A stretch of DNA of 64,000 nucleotides, from positions 17,818,822-17,882,821 of the forward strand of contig NC_079505.1 in NCBI RefSeq assembly GCF_030052815.1, written 5' to 3'. Made by a program: the position numbers and the translations under genes. Source of the stretch: Hevea brasiliensis. Lineage: Eukaryota; Streptophyta; Magnoliopsida; Malpighiales; Euphorbiaceae. The first letter of the stretch is position 1; each line of letters opens with the position of its first letter. The notes beneath the pieces are model-generated. The model ran no database searches. It had not been told where the DNA came from and saw only the letters and a program-made list of their open reading frames with translations. Positions 39,501 to 49,381 of this stretch are shown here, one piece after another.

Positions 39501-40063
39501 ATATCACTACCTTTTTTACTTTTCTTTTTCTTTTTTTTTTTCTATTTATTTTTCTATTAGTTCTTTAATTTAATTCTCGATTTTGAAATTTTCTTTTCTC
39601 CGATTTTAATTGATAGTTAGGTCAGGAGTCAGCTCTCGGGGTCAATTGACCAAGTTGCCCCTCGCCGGTTCATCCCAGTTTGTAATTAATTCAATATTTC
39701 TTCAGGCTCCCTGACCTAATTATTTGACTGGCTTAACAGTTCTTTTTCATGATTTTCTCTTTTCCACTATGTTTATAATAGTACTAAGGACCGTAGCGTC
39801 ACATTTTACGGTTCGAAATTTGAGTTTAAAACGACTTCGCAGTCCTTCCCGAGAAGGTCACCCATCGCTGTGACTCTCGGCTCATTTAACTTCTTATGTT
39901 CTGTTTTTCTTATTTATACTTAACTAATTGAACATTATTGATTATTTGTGTTTATGGCTTCTCTAGTTGTCTTAAGTGTGGTTCTAACCCCCTTAATTGT
40001 CCGGACCGACACCGGTCACCGGAACAGTGAAATATACTAGGCTATACAAATAGGGGTTTTACA
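36553..40063 (-). mobile_element. Element C 3' LTR, Ty3/gypsy, minus strand
   Basis: On the minus strand it begins tgtaaaacccctatt at 40063 and ends gtaaggtgtgaca at 36553, 3511 bp, with TG..CA ends. It is the same family as the D LTRs but clearly diverged. The flank ggtta (36548-36552) is the expected left copy of the target duplication; the other copy is out of the window. It carries a diverged hairpin, the palindrome and the ~197-bp modules. Confidence 0.85.
37242..37259 (-). promoter_or_regulatory. Conserved LTR hairpin, copy C
   Basis: On the minus strand: CTGAGT, loop cctagt, ACTCAG, directly after TGCACCA and followed by CG. Confidence 0.6.
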
Positions 40064-40954
40064 ATTCTCCCCCCCTTAAAATAAATTTTGTCTCGAAATT
40101 TTACCTAGTATCAATCTCTGAACAGTTGTGGGTGCTGTCTCCTCATGTCCTCCTCTCATTCCCAAGTAGCCTCCTGGCCCGAATGATGGTTCCACAGCAC
40201 TTTTACCAACGGTATCTGCTTGTTCCGTAGCTGCTTCACCTCATAAGCCAGAATCTCTATGGGTTCTTCTTCATGTGTGAGGTCTGGATTCACTTCAATT
40301 TCCTCTACTGGTAGTACATGAGATGGGTCTGATCGATACCTCCTCAACATAGACACATGGAAGACATTATGTATCTTCTCCAACTCTGGAGGTAGTGCCA
40401 AACGATATGCCAAAGGACCCACTCTTTCCAGAACCTCATATGGCCCAATGAAACGAGGACTCAGTTTTCCCTTTTTGCAGAATCTCATAATCCTCTTCCA
40501 AGGGGAAACCTTGAGGAAAACTTTCTCACCCACTACATACTCAATATCCCTTCTTTTCAAATCAATGTAGGACTTCTGCCGGTCTGATGCAGTCTTAAGT
40601 CGATCTTGAATCACCCTGATTTTCTCTTCAGTTTGCTGAACAATTTCGGATCCAATCATCTTTCTTTCACCCACGTCATCCCAACATAACGGGGTTCTAC
40701 ATTTTTTGTCACACAAAGCTTCATATGGAGGCATTCCAATGCTTGATTGATAGCTGTTATTGTAAGCAAACTCAATCAAAGGCAAGTGTGTATCCCAACT
40801 GCCCTCAAACTCAATCACACAAGCCCGTAGCATGTCCTCCAAGATCTGAATTACCCTCTCGCATGGCCATGCATGTCGTGGGTGGAATGCGATCTTGAAG
40901 TTCAATCTAGTTCCTAGGGCTCTCTGAAGACTACCCCAGAATCTAGAAGTGAAC
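40064..40954 (-). pseudogene. Element C pol C-terminal fragment: integrase end and chromodomain
   Basis: A polypurine tract (minus-strand aaggggggagaat) abuts the LTR at 40064-40076. Upstream of it the minus strand encodes the integrase core end (FTSRFWGSLQRALGTRLNF, IEFAYNNSYQSS), the GPY/F module (LSPRFIGPYEVLERV) and chromodomain, with a TGA at 40156 in ATWE-stop. The sister copies at 49270 and 57820 have CGA there. The integrase glutamate region near 40860-40890 is scrambled compared with the D1 copy at the matching point. The fragment stops at 40954 because element D begins there. Confidence 0.85.
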
Positions 40955-42299
40955 TGTAACACCCCTATTGGTATAGCCTGGTATATTTCACTGTTCCGAT
41001 GACCGGTGTCAGTCCGGACAATTAAGGGGATTAGAACCATACTTAAGACAACTTGAGAAGCCAAAAACACAAATAATTAGTAATGTTTAATTAGTTAAGT
41101 ATAAATAAGAAAAATAGAATATAAGAGGTTAAACGAGCCGAGAGTCACAGCGATGAGTGACCTCCTCGGGAACGACTGCGAAGTCGTTTTAAACTCAAAT
41201 TTCGAACCGTAAAAGTGACGCTGCGGTCCTTAGGACCCTTATGGACACAGTGGAAAAGAGAAAATCACGAAAAAGAACTGTTGAGCCAGTCAAATAATTA
41301 GGTCAGGGAGCCGGAAGAGATATTGGATTATTTGCAAACCGGGATGAACCGGCGAGGGGCAATTTGGTCAATTGACCCCGAGAGCTGACTTCTGACCTAA
41401 CTCTCAAATAAAATCGGAGAAAAGAAAATTTCAGAATCGAGAATTAAATTAAAGAACTAATAGAAAGAAAAAAAAAAAGAAGAGAAAAATGAAAAAGTTA
41501 AAAAGGTGATGACATCATGCATGACATCATGCATGATGCCATAAAAATAATAATTAATAAATTAAATTAAATGGGATTTTGGGGTCTTCCATAAGACAAA
41601 ATAAATAAAGAAATAAAAAGAAAAAGACTTCATCTTCTCAAAAACAAAAACGTGAACCATTATCTTTCCCTCTCCCTCACCATTGATGAACCTCCATTAA
41701 AGCTTGTCTTCAAGCTTTGAAACCCTTACCAAATCCCAAATTTTTCCATAATCACTTCATAAAACCTTATTCCCTTCCCTTGAGAAAGAAAATTAACAAG
41801 AAAGAAAGAGGAAAGGAAGAGAGAAATTGAAGAATTGGCATTTAAATTGAGGTTAGTATGCTAAACTCTTCATTTATCCATTCAAATACATATGTGATGG
41901 TTGAAAATGAGTTTAGAACTTGATTAAATGAAACAAACATGGGAGAAGGACTAAATTGAAATTTCGTCCAGCCTAAAGGGAGTATGGATTGCATGAATTT
42001 AATGGGTTTGAATGAGTTTAGGAACCCTACTTAGTTGATTGATTATGGTTTAAAGTTTTGAATTTAGTTAATTGCACAATTTAAGTGAATTAGGGTTTGG
42101 AGGCTAGGGTTTATGAACCAAAATTTGGAGAAATGCATAAATGGCATGTTTAACCTATTGTGAAATGAAATAATGGTCAATTATGACCAAATAAGTTGTG
42201 TGGGAATTGTTGGAATAAAAACCAAATTCGTAGGTTGAAGGGTCATGCTGCTGGCAGCATGACCAAACCCACTTTGAAGGACCAAAACTCAAATTTTAC

Positions 42300-42980
42300 A
42301 AATCCAATTGATATTCCACCAATTGGAGATGAAAATAGACATAAAAGAGCACAATTTTCATTAAGGAACCATGGCCAAAAACTGACCAAAACTTGGTGAA
42401 ACAATTGACCAAAGTGAATTGATAGCAGGCTGCCACTGCACTAAACTGACCAAATGAACAGTAACTGTTCATTTGGTCATAACTCGAGTTAGACAGGTCA
42501 AATTGACCTGAAATTTGTCCAGGGGTTAGAGGGCATATAGACCTAAAACTTTCATAAAGAACATCACCCCAGATTATGCCATTAACCCTTTCAAAATCAT
42601 TGAGCAAAATTAAATTACTGTACCTGCAACTCTGCAGATTTTCAGTTGAGCAGTAAGGTTTGGATGGCTATAACTCTCTCTAGAAAACTCGGATTTAGGA
42701 GATTCTTGAACCGATGGAAACCTAAGACATAGTAGAACATTTCATATGAAGAAAGTGAGACCAAATTATGAACTTAACTTGATCAAATTACTGACCAAAG
42801 TTGGATCAAAATCTGCCAGAACCCAAAATTGCAGCATGAACAGTGCACGTGAACAGTAAATTTATTTTGGCCATAACTTGAGCTACAAAACTCCGATTGA
42901 GGTGATCCAAAAATGAGAATACACTTAAGACAATAAGGAACATTTTCTATGAAGGAAGTTTTGTCAAATTCCAACAGTAG
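42300..42980 (+). repeat. Degenerate ~197-bp module array inside D LTR 1
   Basis: Anchors (C/T)ATAACT lie at 42478, 42669 and 42872, spacings of 191 and 203 bp, each followed by an AAGACA- or GACCTAAA-like block and an ATGAAG(A/G)A block. A weaker first unit lies at about 42310. The arrangement matches that in the B LTR although the two LTR families are otherwise hard to align. Confidence 0.65.
42448..42478. repeat. Perfect 31-bp palindrome in D LTR 1
   Basis: Arms gaccaaatgaacagt and its exact complement surround a single central A. The same sequence is at 50874-50904 in LTR 2. LTR 3 and solo LTR E carry it with one mismatch each. Confidence 0.9.
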
Positions 42981-43950
42981 ATCGACCAATGGAATAGTGC
43001 AACTTCGGAGAACCAAAACCGAAAATTGGCAATTTTGCCAAAATGACCTAAGCTTTAAACAAATGACCAAAACCAACAAGTTTGGTGACCAAAATATGGT
43101 ATGTGGGTGAAGTTAGAGTTCCCATACCTAGTAAGCCTTAAAAAGTCAACTATTTGACTGAAATAGTGCAGTGAATAGTAACCCGAAACACAAAATTTCG
43201 AGAACGTCGAATTTAACACGTTAGAGCTAGGTAAATGTGGAGCTAAGTTTATTTTGGATTTATTTTAAGTTTTAGTACTGAAACATTGGAAAATTTCGTG
43301 TTTCAGTGGAAAAGAATACCGGGACAGAACCCGAGGAGTCGAGTCAAGGCCAACAGGCGACTCGTTTGAGGTTTGTGCACAACATATACTTTTATAATCA
43401 TCTTTTGCATATCGTTTTGAATAATTTGAAATATGGGATTATGGCATTCTTATGATGTTTGATCTAAATTGTTGAAAGTTATTATGTATATTTGAAAAGA
43501 CAATGTTTAGCAAATTGTTAAGATAAGTTTTGAAACCACAGTGTCATGACCACATATTTGAACACCTCACTAGCACGACTAGTGGGGGTAATTAGTTTCG
43601 AATTTTGATTCCTTTTCTGGAGAAGTGTTGAGGTGTGCCAGTAGAAGAGGATGTGAATGGATATCCATATATTTGAGCTAGCTAGCCTTGTGATATGATT
43701 TCTCTTTAGCCTCTGGCTATTGAGATTCATGTGATTTCTCTTAGCCTCTGGCTATTGAGATTCTATTTGTTTCGAATGGCATGATCTAACTGTGGGTTTT
43801 ATGAAATGTGTTTTGATACTTTGAAATGAACTTGGTTTACATGTAAAATCTCACAATGCATGATTGTATTTAATTTTCATGTTTAGCTAAATTTTTGAAT
43901 GAATGTGCTTTAAGTTTTGCATAAAAATTATTTTAGTATATTGTGCACCA

Positions 43951-43968
43951 CTGAGTCCTAGTACTCAG
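43951..43968 (+). promoter_or_regulatory. Conserved LTR hairpin, copy D LTR 1
   Basis: CTGAGT, loop cctagt, ACTCAG after TGCACCA and before CG. Confidence 0.6.
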
Positions 43969-44177
43969 CGATAGCTTTTATTGCTGTCGCAGATACAGAG
44001 ACTAGAGGAGCAGCAGACTGAGCTGCTGAGGTGTGTGAAGTCATCAGCTTGAAGCCTTCGGGTATAATTTATACCCTAACTGTAAATACTTCTTTTGATG
44101 TATATATTGCACATAAATGTATGGACATGTAAAAATGGGTCTTGAGCAGCTTGTACACAAATTTGTATGAAGTTTGT

Positions 44178-44183
44178 AATAAA
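44178..44183 (+). terminator. Candidate poly(A) signal in D LTR 1
   Basis: AATAAA lies about 215 bp after the hairpin and 470 bp before the LTR end. An equivalent AATAAA is at the same relative place in LTR 2 and in solo LTR E. Use is inferred from position only. Confidence 0.45.
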
Positions 44184-44661
44184 GTTTAGTTTGTGTTTCT
44201 TTTGATATAAATTTATAAGGTTGTGTATAAATTGTTTTGTTTTTAATGAAATATGAATGATATTGATTGACAGTATTTTGAGAATTATTGAACTTGTGAA
44301 TTTTGAGAAATTGATTGAGTTTGATTGTGAAACCGAAGTAGTGGTTGAGAAAAACTTTTAGAAGTGCTTTTTACAGGTATTCGAAGAACGGTTTTCTCAA
44401 AATACAGAGAAAACTCTGTCAAAATTTTTATAAAATTTGCGGAAAACTAAAATGGCCAAAAATATTAATTAGTTTTAATTTCAACTAAATGTTTTAAACA
44501 CTTATTAGAAATGCTCACCGCTTGTCAAAGATAAGAAAATTGTTTTAAAATCCCTTGTAGGGTACTTAATGAGTTATCGGTAGGTGAAGTTCGGTAGTTC
44601 ATTAGGTATTCTACGGGATCATGTTACGCCTTACAGAGGGGTAAGGTGTGACATGTTTTAG

Positions 44662-44673
44662 TGGTATCAGAGC
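44662..44673 (+). other. Element D primer binding site, first internal region
   Basis: tggtatcagagc begins eight bases after LTR 1 and matches the complement of the initiator Met tRNA 3' end. Confidence 0.9.
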
Positions 44674-44707
44674 AAATTTTTGAATTATGTTTTAACTTCA
44701 GCCTGAA

Positions 44708-45948
44708 ATGGAAGAAGGGGATCGCTCAGTTGAGCAGTCTGTTGAAGCTGAGGCACAAGAGGAAGCCCCAGCTTTACCGAATGTCAGTGGGTCAGCAGCA
44801 CCAGCCCCACAAATGCCGCAATTTCCTGCACAGTTCCCACAGCAGATGGCGGCAATGTTTCAACAAATGGCTGGGGGAATGCCTGCTCAAGCTCCACCCC
44901 AACCACCTGTGGCACAACCACTGCCTCCAGCCAGACAATATGATAAATTATTGAAGTATGGGGCTGCAGAATTTAAGGGTACAGTGGACCCTTTGGAGGC
45001 AGAGCAATGGCTTGAAAGAATGGACAGAGTATTTAAGAAGCTGCACTGCCAAGATGTACTGAAGCTTGAATATTCTGTGTCGCTACTGCATGGGGATGCG
45101 TATGACTGGTGGAAGACCATCCCCCACAGCTTGGCTGAACCACGATCTTGACACAGGATGACTTCATTAGAGAGTTCAGACAGAAATACATCCCAGACGC
45201 ATATGTTGATTAGAAGTTGCAAGAATTTTTGAGTTTAAAACAAGGTAATAGATCAGTGGCAGAGTATGAGAGGGAGTTCTCCCGCTTAAGTCATTATGCG
45301 GAGAGTCTCCTTACTACCAGCAAGGCAAGGTGCAAGAGATTTGAGACGGGTTTGAAGCCCAGCATAAGGATGCAAGTTGTGGGATTTAGACACAGCAACT
45401 TTTCAGAGCTCATGTCTCAAGCACTTGAACTGGAGAGGGTTGAAGCAGAAGCAACCCCAGTGAAGCAAAAAGCTGAGAAATCAGAAAAAGACAAGGGGGA
45501 AAAATCAGTTGAACAGAGTTCTGGTGCTACCTCTAGAAAGAAAAAGAAGTTTAGTGGACCTAGCAGGGGTCGAGGTGGAAGATTTGGTAGGGGCCGATTC
45601 ACTGGACAGAGACCCCTTAGGTCTGGTCAGCAGTCGAGCAGGGGTTCACATTCTGCCCGCCCCTGTGAGACTTGTGGCAAGATTCATGGGGGGGAATGTT
45701 ATTGGGTCACTGGAGCCTGTTTTAACTGTGGAGGCAAGGGCCATATAGCTAAAGACTGTACTAGTGCTCCGAGATATGGTCCAGCTCCTACTACTGCTGA
45801 AGGATCTATTCAGAGTCCTGCTCCCAGAGGTTCACAGTCATTTGGCAGAGGAAGAGGCAGAGGTAGAGGCACTACTTCAGGCAGTCAGGGCACAGTTGGT
45901 CAATCAGCACAAGGAAGTGCTTCAACTAGAATCTACGCAATGAAATAG
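44708..45948 (+). pseudogene. D1 Gag (capsid and zinc knuckle), disrupted
   Basis: The start MEEGDRSVEQSVE opens the polyprotein, followed by a Pro/Gln-rich stretch, then the capsid segment EFKGTVDPLEAEQWLERMDR typical of gypsy retrotransposon Gag. A frameshift near 45130 leads to TGA at 45149, and an in-frame TAG at 45211 has CAG in the second copy. The second part (from 45217) holds a basic RG-rich region and a zinc knuckle, CFNCGGKGHIAKDC. TAG at 45946 (CAG in the second copy) ends it. The 5' leader of this copy is 135 bp shorter than that of the second copy. Confidence 0.88.
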
Positions 45949-46017
45949 CGAGAAGAGGCTGAGACTTCTGATGTGGTAGCTGGTACATTCTCTATCTCTG
46001 GTTAAGATGTATTTGTA

Positions 46018-46773
46018 TTGTTCGATCCGGGTTCAACCCATTCATATGTTAGTGCTAGCATAGTCAGTTCACTTGCTGTTCCATGTGTGCAAGTGGGTTT
46101 TGAGGTGCTAGTAACTAGTCCATTAGGACAAGAGGTCCGGGTCAACAGAATTTATAGAGACTGTCCTTTGGTGATCCAAGGACATGTTTTCCTGTCAGAC
46201 TTGATTGAGATGCCCTTCAGAGAGTATGATATTATCTTAGGCATGGATTGGTTAGCCAGGCATCATGCTATGATTGATCAGATCAAGGCAGTCACTTTTG
46301 GTCTCCCTCTGTACGGTGATGTGGTCATACACAGGGAGAGGCATTTACTGCCATCAAACATCATTTCGGCTGCACTAGCCAGAAGAATGATCAGAAAGGG
46401 GTGTGAAGCATACTTGGCCCATGTGATAGACACCCGAGTGGGGAGTCCAGCACTAAGGGACATCCCTACTGTATGTGACTTTCCGGATGTGTTTCTTGAT
46501 GAATTGCCAGGATTACCTCCAGAAAGAGAGGTGCAGTTTGAAATTGATGTTATGCCTGGTGTGGACCCAATCTCCATAACACCATATAGAATGGCACCTG
46601 TAGAATTGAAAGAGTTGAAAGTACAGTTGCAAGAATTGCTTGACAAGGGCTTTATCCGCCCTAGTGTGTCACCTTGGGGAGCGCCAGTATTGTTTGTAAA
46701 GAAGAAGGATGGCACTCTCCGGTTATGCATTGATTATCGACAGTTGAATAAGGTGACAATAAAGAATAGATAG
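46018..46773 (+). pseudogene. D1 protease and reverse transcriptase N-terminus
   Basis: The frame carries the protease active-site region [13 protein letters not shown] and [13 protein letters not shown], then the linker into RT, with [20 protein letters not shown] and [18 protein letters not shown], the first RT fingers motif. A TAA just before it (about 46003) has CAA in the second copy, and TAG at 46771 closes it. Around 46278-46290 the sequence differs from the second copy by a scramble at two CTG sites rather than point changes. Confidence 0.87.
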
Positions 46774-46858
46774 CCATTGCCCCGCATTGATGACTTGTTT
46801 GATCAGTTGAGGTGTGCAGCTTTGTTCTCCAAAATTGACCTGAGATCAGTTATTATCA

Positions 46859-47254
46859 TTGAAAGTACAAGAGCGAGTATTTATAAAGCGCTTTGTAACC
46901 CGTTATGGCCATTATGAGTTCTTGGTCATGCCATTCGGGTTAACTAATGCTCTTGCTACTTTTATGGATCTGATGAACACTATTTTCAGACCATACCTCG
47001 ACCAGTTTGTTGTGGTATTCATAGATGATATATTGGTCTATTCGAGGAATGCAGAAGAGCATGATAGACATCTGCGGATTGTACTGCAGACTTTGAGGGA
47101 GAAACAGCTATATGCCAAATTGTCGAAGTGTGAATTTTCGCTGAAGGAGATATCCTTTTTGGGGCATGTAGTATCAGAAGAGGGCATCAAGGTAGATCCA
47201 AGTAAGATTGAAGTCGCCTTAATTGGAGGCCACGAAATGTCACGAGATTCGTAG
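46859..47254 (+). pseudogene. D1 reverse transcriptase palm
   Basis: Contains [15 protein letters not shown] and [13 protein letters not shown], the FIDD form of the YxDD catalytic motif, and the thumb start [19 protein letters not shown]. It is out of frame with the preceding segment because a few bases are lost near 46850, and it is cut off at 47252. Confidence 0.87.
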
Positions 47255-47286
47255 TTTTCTGGTTTAGCCGATACTACCGTAGTTTT

Positions 47287-47982
47287 GTGAAGGGATTTTC
47301 CATTTTGGCATCTCCATTGTCCAAGCTGCTTAGAAAAGATGTAAAATTTGGTGGGACGGATAAATGCCAGCAGAGTTTTGATGAATTGAAGAGATGTTTG
47401 ACTGAAGCTCCAGTCCTAACTTTACCCACACCGGGTAAAGAATATACAGTTTACAGCGATGCTTCTTACAATGGGTTAGGTTGTGTGTTGATGCAAGATC
47501 GAAATGTCATTGCCTATGCATCACGCCAGCTAAAACCGCATGAGAGGAATTATCCGACACATGATTTGGAGCTTGCAGCCATTGTGTTTGCTCTTAAGAT
47601 CTGGAGACACTATTTGTATGGGGAAAAGTGTTACATCTATACAGATCATAAGAGTTTGAAGTATTTGGGTACCCAGAAAGAGTTGAATTTGAGACAGAGG
47701 AGATGGTTAGAGTTGATAAAAGATTATGATTGTCTGATAGACTATCAGCCAGGGAAAGCTAATGTTGTGGCTGACGCCTTAAGTCACAAGACTATGGCAA
47801 GTCTACAGGTTACTCCTTTGTCTTTGGTACATGAGTTGAGATCATTGCATGCCAGCTTAGAGATTAATGATGATGGGCAGACAGCAGTTGCATGGCATGT
47901 ACAGCCAGTGTTGATTGATCAGATTAGAATGGCTGCTCAGAATGATCAGAAGTATCAGAAGTTGATGGGAGAAGTCCGATAG
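47287..47982 (+). pseudogene. D1 RNase H
   Basis: Includes the RT connection ([15 protein letters not shown]), the first RNase H acidic residue in [14 protein letters not shown], then [20 protein letters not shown] with the second, and [10 protein letters not shown] with the third. The integrase linker starts after ADALS. TAG at 47980 corresponds to CAG in the second copy. Confidence 0.88.
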
Positions 47983-48021
47983 GGCAAGAAACCAGAATTC
48001 TCAATCAAAGATGATGGTCTA

Positions 48022-49335
48022 TTGCTACACCAAGGCAGAATATGTGTTCCTAGTGATGTTGATTTGAGGCAGATCATTTTGAAGGAAGCACATGAGTCTC
48101 CTTTTGCCATGCACCCTGGTGGCACAAAAATGTATAGAGGGCTAAAGGAGCATTACTGGTGGATGGGTATGAAAAGGAATGTGGCAGAATTTGTATCCAA
48201 ATGCCTAACTTATCAGCAAGTAAAGGCAGAGCATCAAGTACCCTCTGGGTTGTTACATCCACTACCAGTACCAGAGTGGAAATGGGAGAGAATAACGATG
48301 GATTTTGTGATGGGACTTCCGAGGACACAGAAGAGTCATGATGCAGTTTGGGTCATTGTTGACAGACTAACTAACCGCTCATTTTACGCGATTCGGATGG
48401 ACTACGATTTAGAAAGATTGGCCAAGTTATACAACGATCAGATTGTGAGATTGCAAGGAGTGCGGATCCATAGTATCGATGCAGATCCTAGGTTCACTTC
48501 TAGATTCTGGGGTAGTCTTCAGAGAGCCCTAGGAACTAGATTGAACTTCAGTACTGCATTCCACCCACAGACAGATGGCCAGTCTGAAAGGGTAATTCAG
48601 ATCTTGGAGGACATGCTACGGGCTTGTGTGATTGAGTTCGAGGGTAGTTGGGATACACACTTGCCTTTGATTGAGTTTGCTTACAACAACAGCTACCAAT
48701 CAAGCATTAGGATGCCTCCATATGAAGCTTTATATGGCAGAAAATGTAGAACCCCGTTGTGTTGGGATGACGTGGGTGAAAGAAAAATGATTAGACCCGA
48801 AATTGTTCAACAGACTGAAGAGAAAATCAGGGTGATCAGGGGTCGACTTAAAACTGCATCAGACCGTCAAAAGTCTTATGTTGATTTGAAAAGAAGGGAT
48901 ATTGAGTATGCAGTGGGTGAGAAAGTTTTCCTCAAGGTTTCTCCTTGGAAGAGGATTATGAGATTCGGCAGAAAGAGGAAACTAAGTCCTCGTTTTATCG
49001 GGCCATATGAGGTATTGGAAAGAGTGGGTCCTTTGGCATATCGGTTGGCACTACCTCCAGAGTTGGAGAAGATACATAATGTCTTCCATGTGTCTATGTT
49101 GAGGAGGTATCGATCAGACCCATCTCATGTACTACCAGTAGAGGAAATTGAAGTGAATCCAGACCTCACATATGAAGAAGAACCCATAGTGATTCTGGCT
49201 TATAAGGTGAAACAGCTACGGAACAAGTAGATACCGTTGGTAAAAGTGCTGTGGAGCCATCATTCGGGCCAGGAGGCTACTTGGGAACGAGAGGAGGACA
49301 TGAGGAGACAACACCCACAGCTATTCAGAGATTGA
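48022..49335 (+). pseudogene. D1 integrase and chromodomain
   Basis: The HHCC zinc domain starts HPGGTKMYRGLKEHYWW but reads KCLTYQQ where the second copy has KCLTCQQ, so one zinc ligand is lost by a G-to-A change. The core begins ITMDFVMGLP; the segment at about 48370-48490 around the second catalytic Asp is scrambled at CAG/CTG sites, while the catalytic Glu region (HPQTDGQSERVIQ) is intact. The GPY/F module and chromodomain follow. TAG at 49228 (CAG in the second copy) truncates the chromodomain; the ancestral end is at about 49335. Confidence 0.88.
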
Positions 49336-49365
49336 TACCAGGTAAAATTTCGAGACGAAATTTAT

Positions 49366-49381
49366 TTAAGGGGGGGAGAAT
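49366..49381 (+). other. Element D polypurine tract, first internal region
   Basis: A run of G with flanking A (ttaagggggggagaat) ends directly at LTR 2. Confidence 0.85.

Larger units (their letters stand above)
40955..44653 (+). mobile_element. Element D LTR 1, Ty3/gypsy, 3.70 kb
   Basis: It runs from tgtaacacccctatt to gtaaggtgtgaca. It is inserted inside element C's integrase gene; the left flank is tgaac. It is nearly identical to LTR 2 and LTR 3, so insertion is fairly recent. The conserved hairpin is at 43951 and AATAAA at 44178, giving a plausible poly(A) signal and R/U5 boundary. Minus- and plus-strand open frames inside recur in each LTR because the LTR is repeated; they carry no recognisable domain. 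Confidence 0.93.

Noticed and set aside
40955..41070. Open frame of the element C pol fragment extending into this segment as a possible N-terminus
   Set aside because: These bases belong to D LTR 1. The frame stays open by chance across the insertion boundary; the true fragment ends at 40954.
42196..42399. Small plus-strand frame starting MCGNCWNK, repeated at 50622 and 62843
   Set aside because: It recurs only because the LTR is repeated. It is not open in LTR E, shows no domain and lies over the module repeats.
42783..43079. Small minus-strand frames starting MLVLVICLK, repeated at 60499 and 63463
   Set aside because: Same reason: LTR repeats, low complexity, no recognisable family, antisense to the element.
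44662..44673. Possible tRNA gene pieces at tggtatcagagc sites
   Set aside because: Only the 12-base primer match is present, always just after an LTR; no cloverleaf flanks it.
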